Assembly: GCA_026416715.1 (NCBI GenBank)
Contig: JAOAEQ010000010.1
Span: 36,002 to 100,001, forward strand
Length of the DNA stretch: 64,000 nucleotides
Direction: 5' to 3'
Source of the DNA: a bacterium
GTDB taxonomy: Bacteria; UBP4; UBA4092; JAOAEQ01
In this document: one piece after another, positions 34,951-43,399 of the stretch
How positions within the stretch are numbered: position 1 is the stretch's first letter
How the letters are laid out: each line of letters starts with the position of its first letter
Notes under the pieces: generated by a model
What the model saw: only the letters and a program-made list of their open reading frames with translations
What the model was told of the DNA's origin: nothing
Database searches by the model: none
Program-made: the position numbers and the translations under genes

Positions 34951-35469
34951 CCTGTTTTCTATTATATATTATATCATTAGATGACTAAATGACTGGCTGA
35001 TAAATGCAAGTTTGGTATTTATGATAAAATATATGTTATAAAGATTCTCGATATTGAATTTAGTGGTTCTATATAGTCGCGGAGATTATGACTTTTGTAA
35101 TGGCGGAAACTTTCATTGCGCAGAAAAAACGAAAAATCCCTTTTAAATTCTCATACCCTGCCGTGGGTATTTTTTGATTTTTCTTAATTGCTCAACAGAA
35201 TATTACTCCGATTATCGGGATTTTAACAAGTTATTGGCACCAAAACGGAATTGAACACAGGTTGGTATAACCAAGCGAAAATTATATTCATTTTTGTATT
35301 AAATTAAACAAATGAAACGATTTCTACTGTTGCAGTACTAGTTTTACCGCTTAGTAACCTCAATAGCATAGGTTAGTATTAGAATCTTATCAAATACGCT
35401 AGATATGGATGTATGTTTGCGGCATTATAATGCCGGAGTATTGAATACATCTCTAAATAGATAACTCCA
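34951..35469. other. 519-nt divergent gap with a small hairpin/T-tract unit
   Basis: This gap separates the AlkP gene (minus) from the first radical-SAM gene (plus). A 6-bp hairpin followed by TTTTT lies at 35153-35175. Before it are two overlapping short frames without good ribosome-binding sites: 30 codons from TTG 35054 (contains FCNGGNFHC) and 29 codons from ATG 35088. The rest is AT-rich with nothing else seen. Confidence 0.35.
35153..35175 (+). terminator. Terminator-like hairpin in the divergent gap
   Basis: ATACCC (35153-35158) pairs with GGGTAT (35165-35170) across a 6-nt loop and runs straight into TTTTT. The stem is short, and the transcript it would end is not known. Confidence 0.45.
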
Positions 35470-36747
35470 ATGCTCTCGCAGATTATTTTAGTCACGATTG
35501 CAATCCGTTTATTTTGCCTACGGATATTTCGGTATCTTTTGCCGCCAGGAAAATATATTTCTTTTACTGAACAGGTAGTTGAACATTTACAGATATTGTC
35601 TAAAAAACTTAACGCCACTTTCCTTACTCGGTGGGTAATTAGAGAGCTACAACTCTGTTATCGGTTTCACATTACTCGAGCGAATCAATGGTCTGAAAAA
35701 AAACGATATAACCAAAAGTTAAATGAAATCGAAAGCCAACAGCAAGTACTGCAAGTATATTCTTATCCGACACGGATGTCTATTGAAATAACGCGAAATT
35801 GTAATTTGCGATGTCAGATATGTCCCCAGAGCTTTCTTGAAGTTGATGGACAAGAAATCTCATCCGATACCATTGATGCTGTAAAATCGCTTATTCCATA
35901 TCAAGACTACATCGCAGTATTTGGATTCGGTGAATCGTTAACTGCACCACATTTTTTTGATTATCTTGCACGATTACCTTTTACGAACGAACAAACGGTT
36001 GCGCTGATTACAAACGGTATTTTGATGACTAAAGAAATATCTCGGCAAATTATCACTAGCCCGATTAATGTTCTGTTGATTTCTCTGGATACGGTAAATC
36101 CACAAACGTATCACTTTATTCGCGGAGTGAATTTTTTGCCTCGTCTCATTGAACATATCGAACAATTGAACGAATTAAAATCACAACTGCACACCAATAA
36201 ACCACAGTTACGGTTAGGGTTTGTAGCTATGAAACGAAATATTGCTGAATTACCTGATTTTATCCGATTCGCCCATCGTGTTGGTGCAGAAGATGTTGAT
36301 GTCGGGTACCTGAATGTTTTCCGAGAAGAATTGCGTGAAGAATCATTGTATTATGAACCGGAGCTAACGCTTCGATACTTGCTAGAAGCAAAGCAAATCG
36401 CGCAAGAACTTAATGTTCGGTTGAATATTCCCGAGTTAGAACGATTTGAGGTAACCAAACAAGGATTTATACTCCGTGAGAAAACTAAGAAACCTTGTGT
36501 CGAACCATGGCAGTTTGTTTATATCAATAGTAATGGAACAGTTACTCCCTGCTGTATAAATACGTCTATCCTTGGCGATATTTCTAAAACTCCGTTTTCA
36601 TTAATCTGGAATAATGAGCTATATCGGCGATTTCGAAAACAAGTCAATACAGCCACCGCACCATATCGTTGCCGATATTGTTTCGATTGTCGCTATAAAG
36701 ATATTCAAAATATTAATCAGCATATGATTGTGTTACATTCTGCTTAA
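35470..36747 (+). CDS. Radical-SAM protein with SPASM domain (1)
   Basis: 425 aa. A 110-residue N-terminal extension starts with a hydrophobic, possibly membrane-associated helix. The radical-SAM core follows, with the cluster motif CNLRCQIC (Cx3Cx2C) after MSIEITRN. The C-terminal SPASM region starts CVEPWQFVYINSNGTVTPCC and continues to YRCRYCFDCRY, binding extra iron-sulfur clusters. SPASM proteins modify peptides or other macromolecules; the substrate is unknown here. It is followed 19 nt later by a paralogue at 36767, and both lie just upstream of a Wzt-like ATPase. Confidence 0.85.
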   Translation: MLSQIILVTIAIRLFCLRIFRYLLPPGKYISFTEQVVEHLQILSKKLNATFLTRWVIRELQLCYRFHITRANQWSEKKRYNQKLNEIESQQQVLQVYSYPTRMSIEITRNCNLRCQICPQSFLEVDGQEISSDTIDAVKSLIPYQDYIAVFGFGESLTAPHFFDYLARLPFTNEQTVALITNGILMTKEISRQIITSPINVLLISLDTVNPQTYHFIRGVNFLPRLIEHIEQLNELKSQLHTNKPQLRLGFVAMKRNIAELPDFIRFAHRVGAEDVDVGYLNVFREELREESLYYEPELTLRYLLEAKQIAQELNVRLNIPELERFEVTKQGFILREKTKKPCVEPWQFVYINSNGTVTPCCINTSILGDISKTPFSLIWNNELYRRFRKQVNTATAPYRCRYCFDCRYKDIQNINQHMIVLHSA

Positions 36748-36766
36748 TCAAAATTATCGAATATGT

Positions 36767-37828
36767 ATGAACCATTGGCTATATACTAAGCTCCAACATC
36801 TTGAACGGAAACAATTGCGCTCCCGACTTTGGTCATATCCCAGCACACTGTTGGTTGAACCAACGAACCGATGTAATATAGATTGTGTAATGTGTTTTCG
36901 TCATTTCAGTCATAATTATTCCATTGGGGATATGCTCCCAATCACTTGGGAAAAATTAGTTCCCATTCTACCTTATGTGCAGGAAGTGAATCTGCAGGCA
37001 CGAGGAGAACCGCTGTTACATAAACAACTATTATCCTGGGTTAAACAAGCTAAATCCGCTGGAACGAAAGTCAGCTTTTTTACGCATGGTATGCTATTAA
37101 CTGATGAGATAAACCAACAATTAGTTTCAATTCCCCTAGATTTACTGACGATTTCGCTTGATGCCGCTACTAAAACTCGATTTGAAAATATTCGGCTTCG
37201 TGCAGATTTTGATACGATTATTTCCAATATGAAGAATCTCGTTGCATATAAACGGAAAAGAAAAAGCTCGGTTCCGGAATTGAATTTTCATTTTGTTGCA
37301 ATGCGACAGAATATAGAAGAGTTGCCGGATTTAATTAAACTTGCGAAAGAATTTGATGTAACCAAAGTTATCGTTGAACATCTATGGGTATTTGATATAT
37401 CAATCATTCATGAAACTTTGTTTTTAGAACCGGAACGAATGCGGCAATATTTCGAGTTAGCGCGAAAAACCGCTCAAGCATTGAACGTAAATTTGGTTTT
37501 ACCTTCTGAAGAACCGATAAAATTCTGTGAACCTGCAATATTACAACAATCTGGATTAACCCAATTTGAATTTTTAATGCAGAATGAACTTACTCCGACT
37601 ACACCTAGTAATTTCTACTGTTTAGAACCATGGCAAATTGCCATAATTTATTGGAACGGCGATATTAGTCCTTGTTGTTATACAGACCGCATTATGGGCA
37701 ATCTGCAGTTGCAAAGTTTCCGCGAAATCTGGAATAACGAACAGTATCGCATGTTTCGGGATCATATCAGAAGTGGCCGATTGCCTAAGGAATGTATCCA
37801 TTGTCGTCGATTGCAAAAAAGATTGTAG
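36767..37828 (+). CDS. Radical-SAM protein with SPASM domain (2)
   Basis: 353 aa from the ATG at 36767; a TTG at 36728 would overlap the previous gene. The radical-SAM motif is CNIDCVMC (Cx3Cx2C) after LLVEPTNR. The SPASM region is CLEPWQIAIIYWNGDISPCC through ECIHCRR. It is clearly related to the preceding gene: both share the MRQNIEELPD/MKRNIAELPD block, the LEPERM/YEPELT region and an IWNNE(Q/L)YR motif near the end. It lacks the long hydrophobic N-terminal extension of its neighbour. The Wzt-like gene starts 16 nt after it. Confidence 0.85.
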   Translation: MNHWLYTKLQHLERKQLRSRLWSYPSTLLVEPTNRCNIDCVMCFRHFSHNYSIGDMLPITWEKLVPILPYVQEVNLQARGEPLLHKQLLSWVKQAKSAGTKVSFFTHGMLLTDEINQQLVSIPLDLLTISLDAATKTRFENIRLRADFDTIISNMKNLVAYKRKRKSSVPELNFHFVAMRQNIEELPDLIKLAKEFDVTKVIVEHLWVFDISIIHETLFLEPERMRQYFELARKTAQALNVNLVLPSEEPIKFCEPAILQQSGLTQFEFLMQNELTPTTPSNFYCLEPWQIAIIYWNGDISPCCYTDRIMGNLQLQSFREIWNNEQYRMFRDHIRSGRLPKECIHCRRLQKRL

Positions 37829-37844
37829 CAGACAATAAATATGT

Positions 37845-39089
37845 ATGAAACCTGCAGTTATTGTTAAAAATGTTTGGAAACAATTTATTTTATATCACCA
37901 ATTACATGGTACACTTCGCGAAACGATATTGCGATTAAGCTCGGTTCGAAACTTAAGCCATGAAAAATTCTGGGCTTTGAAAGATATAAGTTTCGAGGTT
38001 CAACCTGGCGAGACGCTCGGGATCATTGGAGAAAATGGCTCCGGTAAAACCACCTTACTGCGGATTATTCTTGGCATTACTCCCCCTACCCGAGGAAGTG
38101 TTGAAATTAACGGACAACTTTCTGCTTTGCTAGAGTTAGCTGCCGGATTTCATCCAGACCTAACTGGGAAAGAAAATATCTATTTAAACGGTGCTATTCT
38201 CGGATTATCGAGATCAGAAATTTCACGGAAAATAGACGCTATAATCGAGTTTGCGGAATTAGAAAAATTTATTGATGTCCCTATCAAACATTATTCGGCG
38301 GGCATGTATCTACGACTCGGGTTCTCAATTGCTGTCAATATCAATCCGGATATTCTGTTAATTGACGAAGTCCTAGCTGTAGGTGATCAATCGTTTGCTC
38401 AAAAGTGTTATGAGAAAATCAACGAATTTAAACGAAACAATAAAACCATCATATTAGTTTCGCATGATTATGGTGCAGTTGAGCGACTCTGTAATCGAGT
38501 CATCTACCTCGAGAAGGGAATAATTAAAGAAATTGGTAATGCTAAGTATATTGTGCAAAAACATTTACGTGAGATTGTCGAACGTGAATTGAAATATAAA
38601 ATACAACAACAGAGCATCCAAAAAATTAGTACGGTCAGTACCCCGCTCCGCTGGGGTACAAATGAAATTCAATATACTCGCATTCGCCTATTGGATGAAC
38701 ACCGAAACGAAAAATATGTTTTCCAACCGGGCGAATATTTAGAAATTGAATTAGAGTATATGGCGCACCAGCCGATTATTGAACCATACTTTGGCATTGG
38801 AATTGAAACAGAAGATAAGATTTATATTACCGGTACAAACACTAAACTTCAAGAAATACGCGTCGGTACTGTTTTGGGAAAAGGCAGGATTCGAATCATT
38901 TTCCCTCAGTTTAATGTTACCGGCGGAAAATTCTTATTAACTGCGGGAATATTTCGAGACCCAACTAATGAATATACCGCTTATGATTATTATTGTAGTT
39001 GCGCATCATTTTATGTGGATAGAACATATGTCAAAGAGGAAGGAATTGTATTATCTCCCCACAAATGGATACATGAAAAAATAGATTAA
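37845..39089 (+). CDS. Wzt-type polysaccharide ABC transporter ATP-binding protein
   Basis: 414 aa. The ATPase domain (1 to about 245) has Walker A GENGSGKTT (62-70), the Wzt-style signature HYSAGMYLRLGFS and Walker B ILLIDEVLAVGD. The C-terminal 150 residues form a beta-rich domain like Wzt_C, which in O-antigen systems recognises the end of the glycan chain. It should couple ATP use to export of a polysaccharide or glycan across the inner membrane. The expected permease (Wzm) is not in the window. It is in line with two radical-SAM genes (16 nt upstream) and a third (48 nt downstream). Confidence 0.88.
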   Translation: MKPAVIVKNVWKQFILYHQLHGTLRETILRLSSVRNLSHEKFWALKDISFEVQPGETLGIIGENGSGKTTLLRIILGITPPTRGSVEINGQLSALLELAAGFHPDLTGKENIYLNGAILGLSRSEISRKIDAIIEFAELEKFIDVPIKHYSAGMYLRLGFSIAVNINPDILLIDEVLAVGDQSFAQKCYEKINEFKRNNKTIILVSHDYGAVERLCNRVIYLEKGIIKEIGNAKYIVQKHLREIVERELKYKIQQQSIQKISTVSTPLRWGTNEIQYTRIRLLDEHRNEKYVFQPGEYLEIELEYMAHQPIIEPYFGIGIETEDKIYITGTNTKLQEIRVGTVLGKGRIRIIFPQFNVTGGKFLLTAGIFRDPTNEYTAYDYYCSCASFYVDRTYVKEEGIVLSPHKWIHEKID

Positions 39090-39137
39090 CCTAATAATCT
39101 ACCTAAAGAAGCATTATTCAAGTATATTCGTTATTAT

Positions 39138-40583
39138 ATGAACATCACTTTAATTGCACCACCTTGGTATTTTCTCGATGAGGTTATTTGGTTATCTCAA
39201 AATCTGGGACTTGGTTATATTGCAAGTACCTTAGAAAATCAAGGACACCAAGTAACAATCATTGATGCTCTTACTGAGGGAATTGAAATTGTTACCCCTG
39301 TCCAGACTAAATATCTTAAGGTTAACAGAATTGGACTCCCTTACAATACTATTGCAGAAAAAATATCACCCAAGACCGATTTAATTGGAATAACCGCTCC
39401 GTTTACCGACCATGCTACCATTGTTAAAGAACTCAGTAAGGTGATTAAACAAAATTTCCCGAACATTCCGATTGTGCTGGGAGGAGTATATCCTTCTACC
39501 CTTCCAGAACAAGCGCTAACAGATTCGATAGATTTTGTTGTTCGAGGTGAAGGAGAAAACCCTATATCACAATTAGCTGCTGGGACGCCAGTCAAATCAA
39601 TTCGGGGATTAGTATTCAAAGAAAATGATACCATAATTAATACCGGACAAGCGGAACCTATCATCAATCTTGATGATATTCCATATCCAGCTCGGCATCT
39701 CCTACCCATCGAACGCTATATTACCTGTTCACCTCGCAAACGACGTAATCGAAGAACAATAAGTATGATTACCTCTCGCGGGTGTCCCTATCACTGCACC
39801 TTCTGTTCAATTCATAAGGTTAATGGATATCGTTGGCGATATCGTTCTCCAGAAAATGTATTGAACGAAATCAAAGAGGTGGTTAAACAGTACCAGATTC
39901 AGCATATTGAATTTGAAGATGATAATATTACCATGGATCCCAAACGGGCAGAGAGATTATTTGAACAACTTGCGGTATATAATGGAACGCTAAACGGTGC
40001 ACTTACTTGGTCTACACCAAATGGAGTTCGTATCGATACATTAAATCGAGATTTATTAAAACTTATGCGTGATTCAGGTTGTGAATCCCTGTATTTTGGT
40101 ATTGAAAGTGGCGATCCCAAAATATTAATGGCAATGAAAAAACAACTCGATTTAACAAAAGTAGAACAAGTAACTGAATGGTGTGGAGAACTTGGAATAC
40201 CAGCATATGGATTTTTAATTCTTGGATATCCTGGAGAAGACCATACTAGTTTTAAACGAACGATTAAATATTGTAAGCGATTATTGAAAAAAGGATTACG
40301 CGGATTTTGGTGTTTTTTTGTTAGCGCATATCCCGAAACCGAACTATATACGATTGCTAAACAAAAAGGGTATCTTATGTATGACGATACTGAAAACGTC
40401 CTGCGTTTATTTGATTATTCTACAGGACGACGAGATGTAATTGACCTTATCACCCCAGATTTTACTCCCGAAGAACTAAAGTGGCGACTAACCTATGCAT
40501 ATTCACAATTAGCTCCGCAAGGGTTCCGACCCAAACTGACCATAACTACACGTATAAAAAATGCTATAAGAATGGCTTTTTAA
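39138..40583 (+). CDS. B12-binding-domain radical-SAM protein
   Basis: 481 aa. The N-terminal half is a cobalamin-binding Rossmann domain (LIAPPW start, LGLGYIASTLENQGH, GGVYPSTLP). It lacks a clear DxHxxG, as is common in this class. The radical-SAM motif CPYHCTFC (Cx3Cx2C) follows TSRG near residue 215, and FEDDNITMDPKRAERLFE and YFGIESGDPKIL are typical. Such enzymes often methylate or rearrange unactivated carbons. The target is unknown. It is the last gene of the co-directional cluster beginning at 35470. Confidence 0.87.
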   Translation: MNITLIAPPWYFLDEVIWLSQNLGLGYIASTLENQGHQVTIIDALTEGIEIVTPVQTKYLKVNRIGLPYNTIAEKISPKTDLIGITAPFTDHATIVKELSKVIKQNFPNIPIVLGGVYPSTLPEQALTDSIDFVVRGEGENPISQLAAGTPVKSIRGLVFKENDTIINTGQAEPIINLDDIPYPARHLLPIERYITCSPRKRRNRRTISMITSRGCPYHCTFCSIHKVNGYRWRYRSPENVLNEIKEVVKQYQIQHIEFEDDNITMDPKRAERLFEQLAVYNGTLNGALTWSTPNGVRIDTLNRDLLKLMRDSGCESLYFGIESGDPKILMAMKKQLDLTKVEQVTEWCGELGIPAYGFLILGYPGEDHTSFKRTIKYCKRLLKKGLRGFWCFFVSAYPETELYTIAKQKGYLMYDDTENVLRLFDYSTGRRDVIDLITPDFTPEELKWRLTYAYSQLAPQGFRPKLTITTRIKNAIRMAF

Positions 40584-40771
40584 ATTAAGGTATTGTTTGA
40601 CGTTAACGAATGTAAACTATTTTTAAACCAACCACAATTCTGTACTCTAGATTACAATAATGAACTCACCGTTTTAAAACCTACTCTATCCGTTTTCAGT
40701 TTCATATTTACAAATCATTGTAATTTTTGTAGTTATAGGTGGCGCCTTATAAATTAAGGAAATTGCTTTTT

Positions 40772-40788
40772 TTGGCATAACCTGTGCT
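40772..40788 (+). promoter_or_regulatory. Sigma-54-like (-24/-12) promoter of the HTH gene
   Basis: TTGGCATAACCTGTGCT has the invariant GG (40774-40775) and GC (40786-40787) exactly 12 nt apart and agrees with the TTGGCAC-N5-TTGCT consensus at most positions. It lies 48 nt before the start codon. No activator gene is adjacent. Confidence 0.45.
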
Positions 40789-40836
40789 TTTTTATCTTAT
40801 GTAATTTATAACCGAACATACGAAGGAGAAATTGTT

Positions 40837-41013
40837 ATGGAAAAATTATTAACGACAAAAGAAGCAGCAGAATATTTGCGGTTTAATCCACGATATTTAA
40901 CTCGATTGGTTCGTGAAGGTAAAATTCCGGCTCGTAAAATTGGACATGAATGGCGGTTCCGGATGGATTTATTAGAAAAATGGGCGTGGAGCGACCGACC
41001 ATCTAACAATTGA
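40837..41013 (+). CDS. Excisionase-family helix-turn-helix protein
   Basis: 58 aa. LLTTKEAAEYLRFNPRYLTRLVREGKIPARKIGHEWRF is the winged HTH_17 (MerR/Xis-like) fold: AAEYL helix, recognition helix RYLTRLV, then the G-K-IPARK-G wing. It is probably a small DNA-binding regulator; such proteins also occur as excisionases but no mobile element is seen here. AAGGAG lies 9 nt before the start. A sigma-54-like promoter precedes it. Confidence 0.85.
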   Translation: MEKLLTTKEAAEYLRFNPRYLTRLVREGKIPARKIGHEWRFRMDLLEKWAWSDRPSNN

Positions 41014-41068
41014 GATGGGGTTTTTAGCAAAAATAATTTAATAATAGATACGCAACAGTTAATTTACC

Positions 41069-41099
41069 AAAAAAAAACCGCGCAAAATTGCAGCGGTTT
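41069..41099 (-). terminator. Rho-independent terminator of the Lys-rich mini gene
   Basis: Read on the minus strand, AAACCGC pairs with GCGGTTT across an 11-nt loop (which itself can form GCAA/TTGC) and is followed by six or more T. On the plus strand there is no T-run, so it mainly ends the leftward transcript. Confidence 0.8.
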
Positions 41100-41149
41100 A
41101 CTTTCACTAAAAAATACTCACAAATAAGTTCATTTAGTTCTTTTCGAAC

Positions 41150-41188
41150 TTATTTCTTTTTTTTCTTTGCTTTCTTTTTCGCTGCCAA
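41150..41188 (-). CDS. 12-residue lysine-rich peptide (mini gene)
   Basis: The reading frame from TTG 41188 encodes MAAKKKAKKKKK and stops at 41150. AAAGGAGG (41199-41206) lies 10 nt upstream, and a consensus promoter is at 41222-41250. A 10-bp hairpin spans the stop codon (41122-41131 with 41146-41155) and a terminator is at 41069. The transcript would be about 150 nt. Nine of twelve residues are Lys, as in the tails of bacterial histone-H1-like proteins, so binding to nucleic acid is a possible role. It could instead be a small RNA whose leader merely resembles a gene. Confidence 0.5.
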   Translation of the reverse strand: MAAKKKAKKKKK

Positions 41189-41221
41189 GGCGGATCAACC
41201 TCCTTTCATTTAACTACAATT

Positions 41222-41250
41222 ATATTAGACGTAAAAAAATGTTTTGTCAA
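41222..41250 (-). promoter_or_regulatory. Consensus promoter of the Lys-rich mini gene
   Basis: On the minus strand TTGACA (41245-41250), a 17-nt spacer and TAATAT (41222-41227). The predicted mRNA start is near 41214, 8 nt before the AAAGGAGG. Confidence 0.75.
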
Positions 41251-41651
41251 GAGAAAAATGCTTTTATTGAACAATTTTTTTTATTATTTCAAATAAAAAT
41301 TTTTGCTCATTTTTTACTTATTTAGCTTAAAACCCTTACCGAATAAGGAAATGCGGGCATTCACATTTCTAAAAAAACTTTCAATAAAATAATTTATAAA
41401 ATATTTTTTTGATTTTTTTTATTTGTTACGTTTTTCATGTATATTTTAATTTAATTTTCAAAATGTTATTATAAGCTGGGATGATAGAGAATATTTGTAT
41501 AGAAATGTTTATGGAAGAATCGGATACATAACAAATAGAGCGCGCGATTTGAAGTGCAAAATATCGCGTTAAAATTTGTTTAGTTCGCGCAATTGTACAC
41601 TATTCTCAATATAGGAAATACCGAACTTAAATTAATATGCTTTAATTTTAA
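41251..41651. other. 400-nt very AT-rich gap
   Basis: Almost entirely A/T runs, except for a GC-richer patch near 41540-41570 that can form a 6-bp CGCGAT/ATCGCG hairpin with a 14-nt loop. No gene, RNA or strong promoter was seen. Confidence 0.4.
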
Positions 41652-41930
41652 CTATACCATGAGCGCAGCTAATATTCCAACGAGAACCCAGCGAACTATT
41701 GATAGAAAAAGAAAGGCAAGAACAGGTGAAAAATCGAACATATAAATTTGTAAAGGAACTATTCGTCGGATGAATTGAAGAAAAGGGTCGGTCAGTTTAT
41801 ATATCCATTGTATCAATGGATTCCACAGATTTGGGTTTGTCCATGATAAAATTATCCGTGCGAATAAAATTACTACATAAATATCATACGCGAGATTAAT
41901 TACCCAAATGAGGATTGGGACTAGATTCAT
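41652..41930 (-). CDS. YggT-family membrane protein
   Basis: 92 aa. Two hydrophobic segments flank the family motif IILSWTNPNLWNPLIQWIYKLTDPFLQFIRRIVP. The function of YggT is not settled; homologues are linked to osmotic tolerance and, near the ftsZ-sepF region, to division. The start overlaps the stop of the upstream oxidoreductase by 4 nt (ATGA), so the two are translationally coupled. Confidence 0.88.
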   Translation of the reverse strand: MNLVPILIWVINLAYDIYVVILFARIILSWTNPNLWNPLIQWIYKLTDPFLQFIRRIVPLQIYMFDFSPVLAFLFLSIVRWVLVGILAALMV

Positions 41931-42925
41931 AATCTAATCTCTCTTCTTTCCCTAACGGACCGATGAACCGCTTCAATGATTTTAGTAACATATACTGCTT
42001 CTTCTAATTTAACGAGCGGTTCCGTTCCTAAGCGGATATTATCAATAAACGAATCAAGCATTTCGCGACCGGAGCCAAACGGTTTTCGATGTATTGGGCG
42101 AGCAACAATGCCTGGATGGGTATATGTATCCGTCATTTTATGTATCATCTGGTCTCGCAAATCAATTGAAATTGCGCCTTTGGTTCCCACCAATTCATAG
42201 CGAAAATCATATAGTAACGGCATACTTTCCGGATAAATCCAACAGGAACGAAATGTTCCTGCTGTTCCATCAGTAAATTTCAGTGTTGCGATTAACCAGT
42301 CGAAGGTATCAATTCCTAATTGTTTTAAAACATTTTTTTGTCCCACAGCATATACTGAAGAAACTTTTTTCTCGGTTAACCATATTGCCATATCTACACA
42401 ATGCGATAATAGAAACCAACCAGGTGTAGTGAATTTCGCCCAGCTCAACATTTTCGTTGGGACCCAAATGGTATCATTAAGACAACAATCAATATTGGTT
42501 ATGGTACCCAGTTCACCTCGTTCGATGCTTTCCTTGGTTTCGACATACGGAGCGTTCCAACGATTTCCAAACAATACTAAACATTTGAGGTTCGCTCGTG
42601 TAACCGTATTCGCAATTAATTCTGCTTCACGTACCGAAGTAGCTAATGGCTTTTCAATGGCTAAATGTAATCCTTTTCTTACGACTGCTAGTGATGGAGC
42701 GTAATGCAGATGGTCTGGAGTAGCAACGATTACCATATCGAGTTTTTCTTTTTTTAACATCTCGGTATAATCTGCATAAGTAGCAATATTCAATTTCTTT
42801 GCAAGCATTCTCGTTTTATTATTTATTTCTGCTACTGCAATTAATTCCGCATATGCATTATGTTGAATAATATCAGCAAATGTTTTCCCGCGAAAACCGT
42901 ATCCGATAATCGCTACACGAACCAT
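41927..42925 (-). CDS. Gfo/Idh/MocA-family oxidoreductase
   Basis: 332 aa. The N-terminal NAD(P)-binding Rossmann fold (VRVAIIGYGFRGKTFAD) has the EKPLA motif with the catalytic-region Lys. The C-terminal beta-sheet domain carries HCVDMAIWL, whose His and Asp fit the family's active site. Members oxidise or reduce sugars, inositols and their phosphates; the substrate is not evident. A GGAG lies just upstream of the start. It is coupled to yggT. Confidence 0.85.
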   Translation of the reverse strand: MVRVAIIGYGFRGKTFADIIQHNAYAELIAVAEINNKTRMLAKKLNIATYADYTEMLKKEKLDMVIVATPDHLHYAPSLAVVRKGLHLAIEKPLATSVREAELIANTVTRANLKCLVLFGNRWNAPYVETKESIERGELGTITNIDCCLNDTIWVPTKMLSWAKFTTPGWFLLSHCVDMAIWLTEKKVSSVYAVGQKNVLKQLGIDTFDWLIATLKFTDGTAGTFRSCWIYPESMPLLYDFRYELVGTKGAISIDLRDQMIHKMTDTYTHPGIVARPIHRKPFGSGREMLDSFIDNIRLGTEPLVKLEEAVYVTKIIEAVHRSVRERREIRL

Positions 42926-43012
42926 AAATAATTCTCCTTGTATATTTTAATATCTTATTGATATCTTTGTAATGCTAATATCAATGGAGGACAACTATTA
43001 TTATCATTATGC

Positions 43013-43099
43013 TGGTGCCGAAGCGGGGAGTTGAACCCCGACGAGGTTGCCCTCACTAGAACCTGAATCTAGCGCGTCTGCCATTTCCGCCACTCCGGC
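43013..43099 (-). tRNA. tRNA-Leu (anticodon CAG)
   Basis: 87 nt including an encoded CCA end. The acceptor stem pairs GCCGGAG with CTTCGGC, followed by discriminator A. The anticodon arm is CTAGA-TTCAGGT-TCTAG with anticodon CAG. The long variable arm (TGAGGGCAACCTCG) and T arm (CGGGG-TTCAACT-CCCCG) confirm a class II leucine tRNA. Confidence 0.97.
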
Positions 43100-43353
43100 A
43101 CATAATTACTTGGAAAAGGTTACCTTGTGGCAAGATACTTTATCTTAATTATATCTATTAAAATACCAGACAGACAACCTTAATGTCAAGCCTAGTGTGG
43201 AGATTTTATATAAACATCCTATTCTACGTTATATTCTGAAATTCGGACTTTGCGCATACTCAGTAAGGAACTAGGTTAACTGTCTATAAATAATCTATCA
43301 ACTCAGTAATCACCACATAAAAATTAATTGGGTTATATTTTATTTCTTTTATA

Positions 43354-43393
43354 TTGACAAGTTCTGCAATTTTAACGTATTGTATGATACAAT
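43354..43393 (+). promoter_or_regulatory. smpB promoter overlapping a 15-bp palindrome
   Basis: TTGACA (43354-43359) is followed 18 nt later by TATTGT (43378-43383). ATTGTATGATACAAT (43379-43393) is a perfect 7-1-7 palindrome across the -10 box and start site, a typical repressor-site position. The resulting leader before the GTG start would be only about 10 nt. Confidence 0.45.
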
Positions 43394-43399
43394 AGCTTT

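Noticed and set aside
35235..35250. Second sigma-54-like site (TTGGCACC...)
   Set aside because: The -12 GC is missing at the required 12-nt distance.
41195..41209. Four-codon ATG frame (ATGAAAGGAGGTTGA) before the Lys-rich peptide
   Set aside because: It contains the Shine-Dalgarno rather than following one; it is more simply part of the leader.
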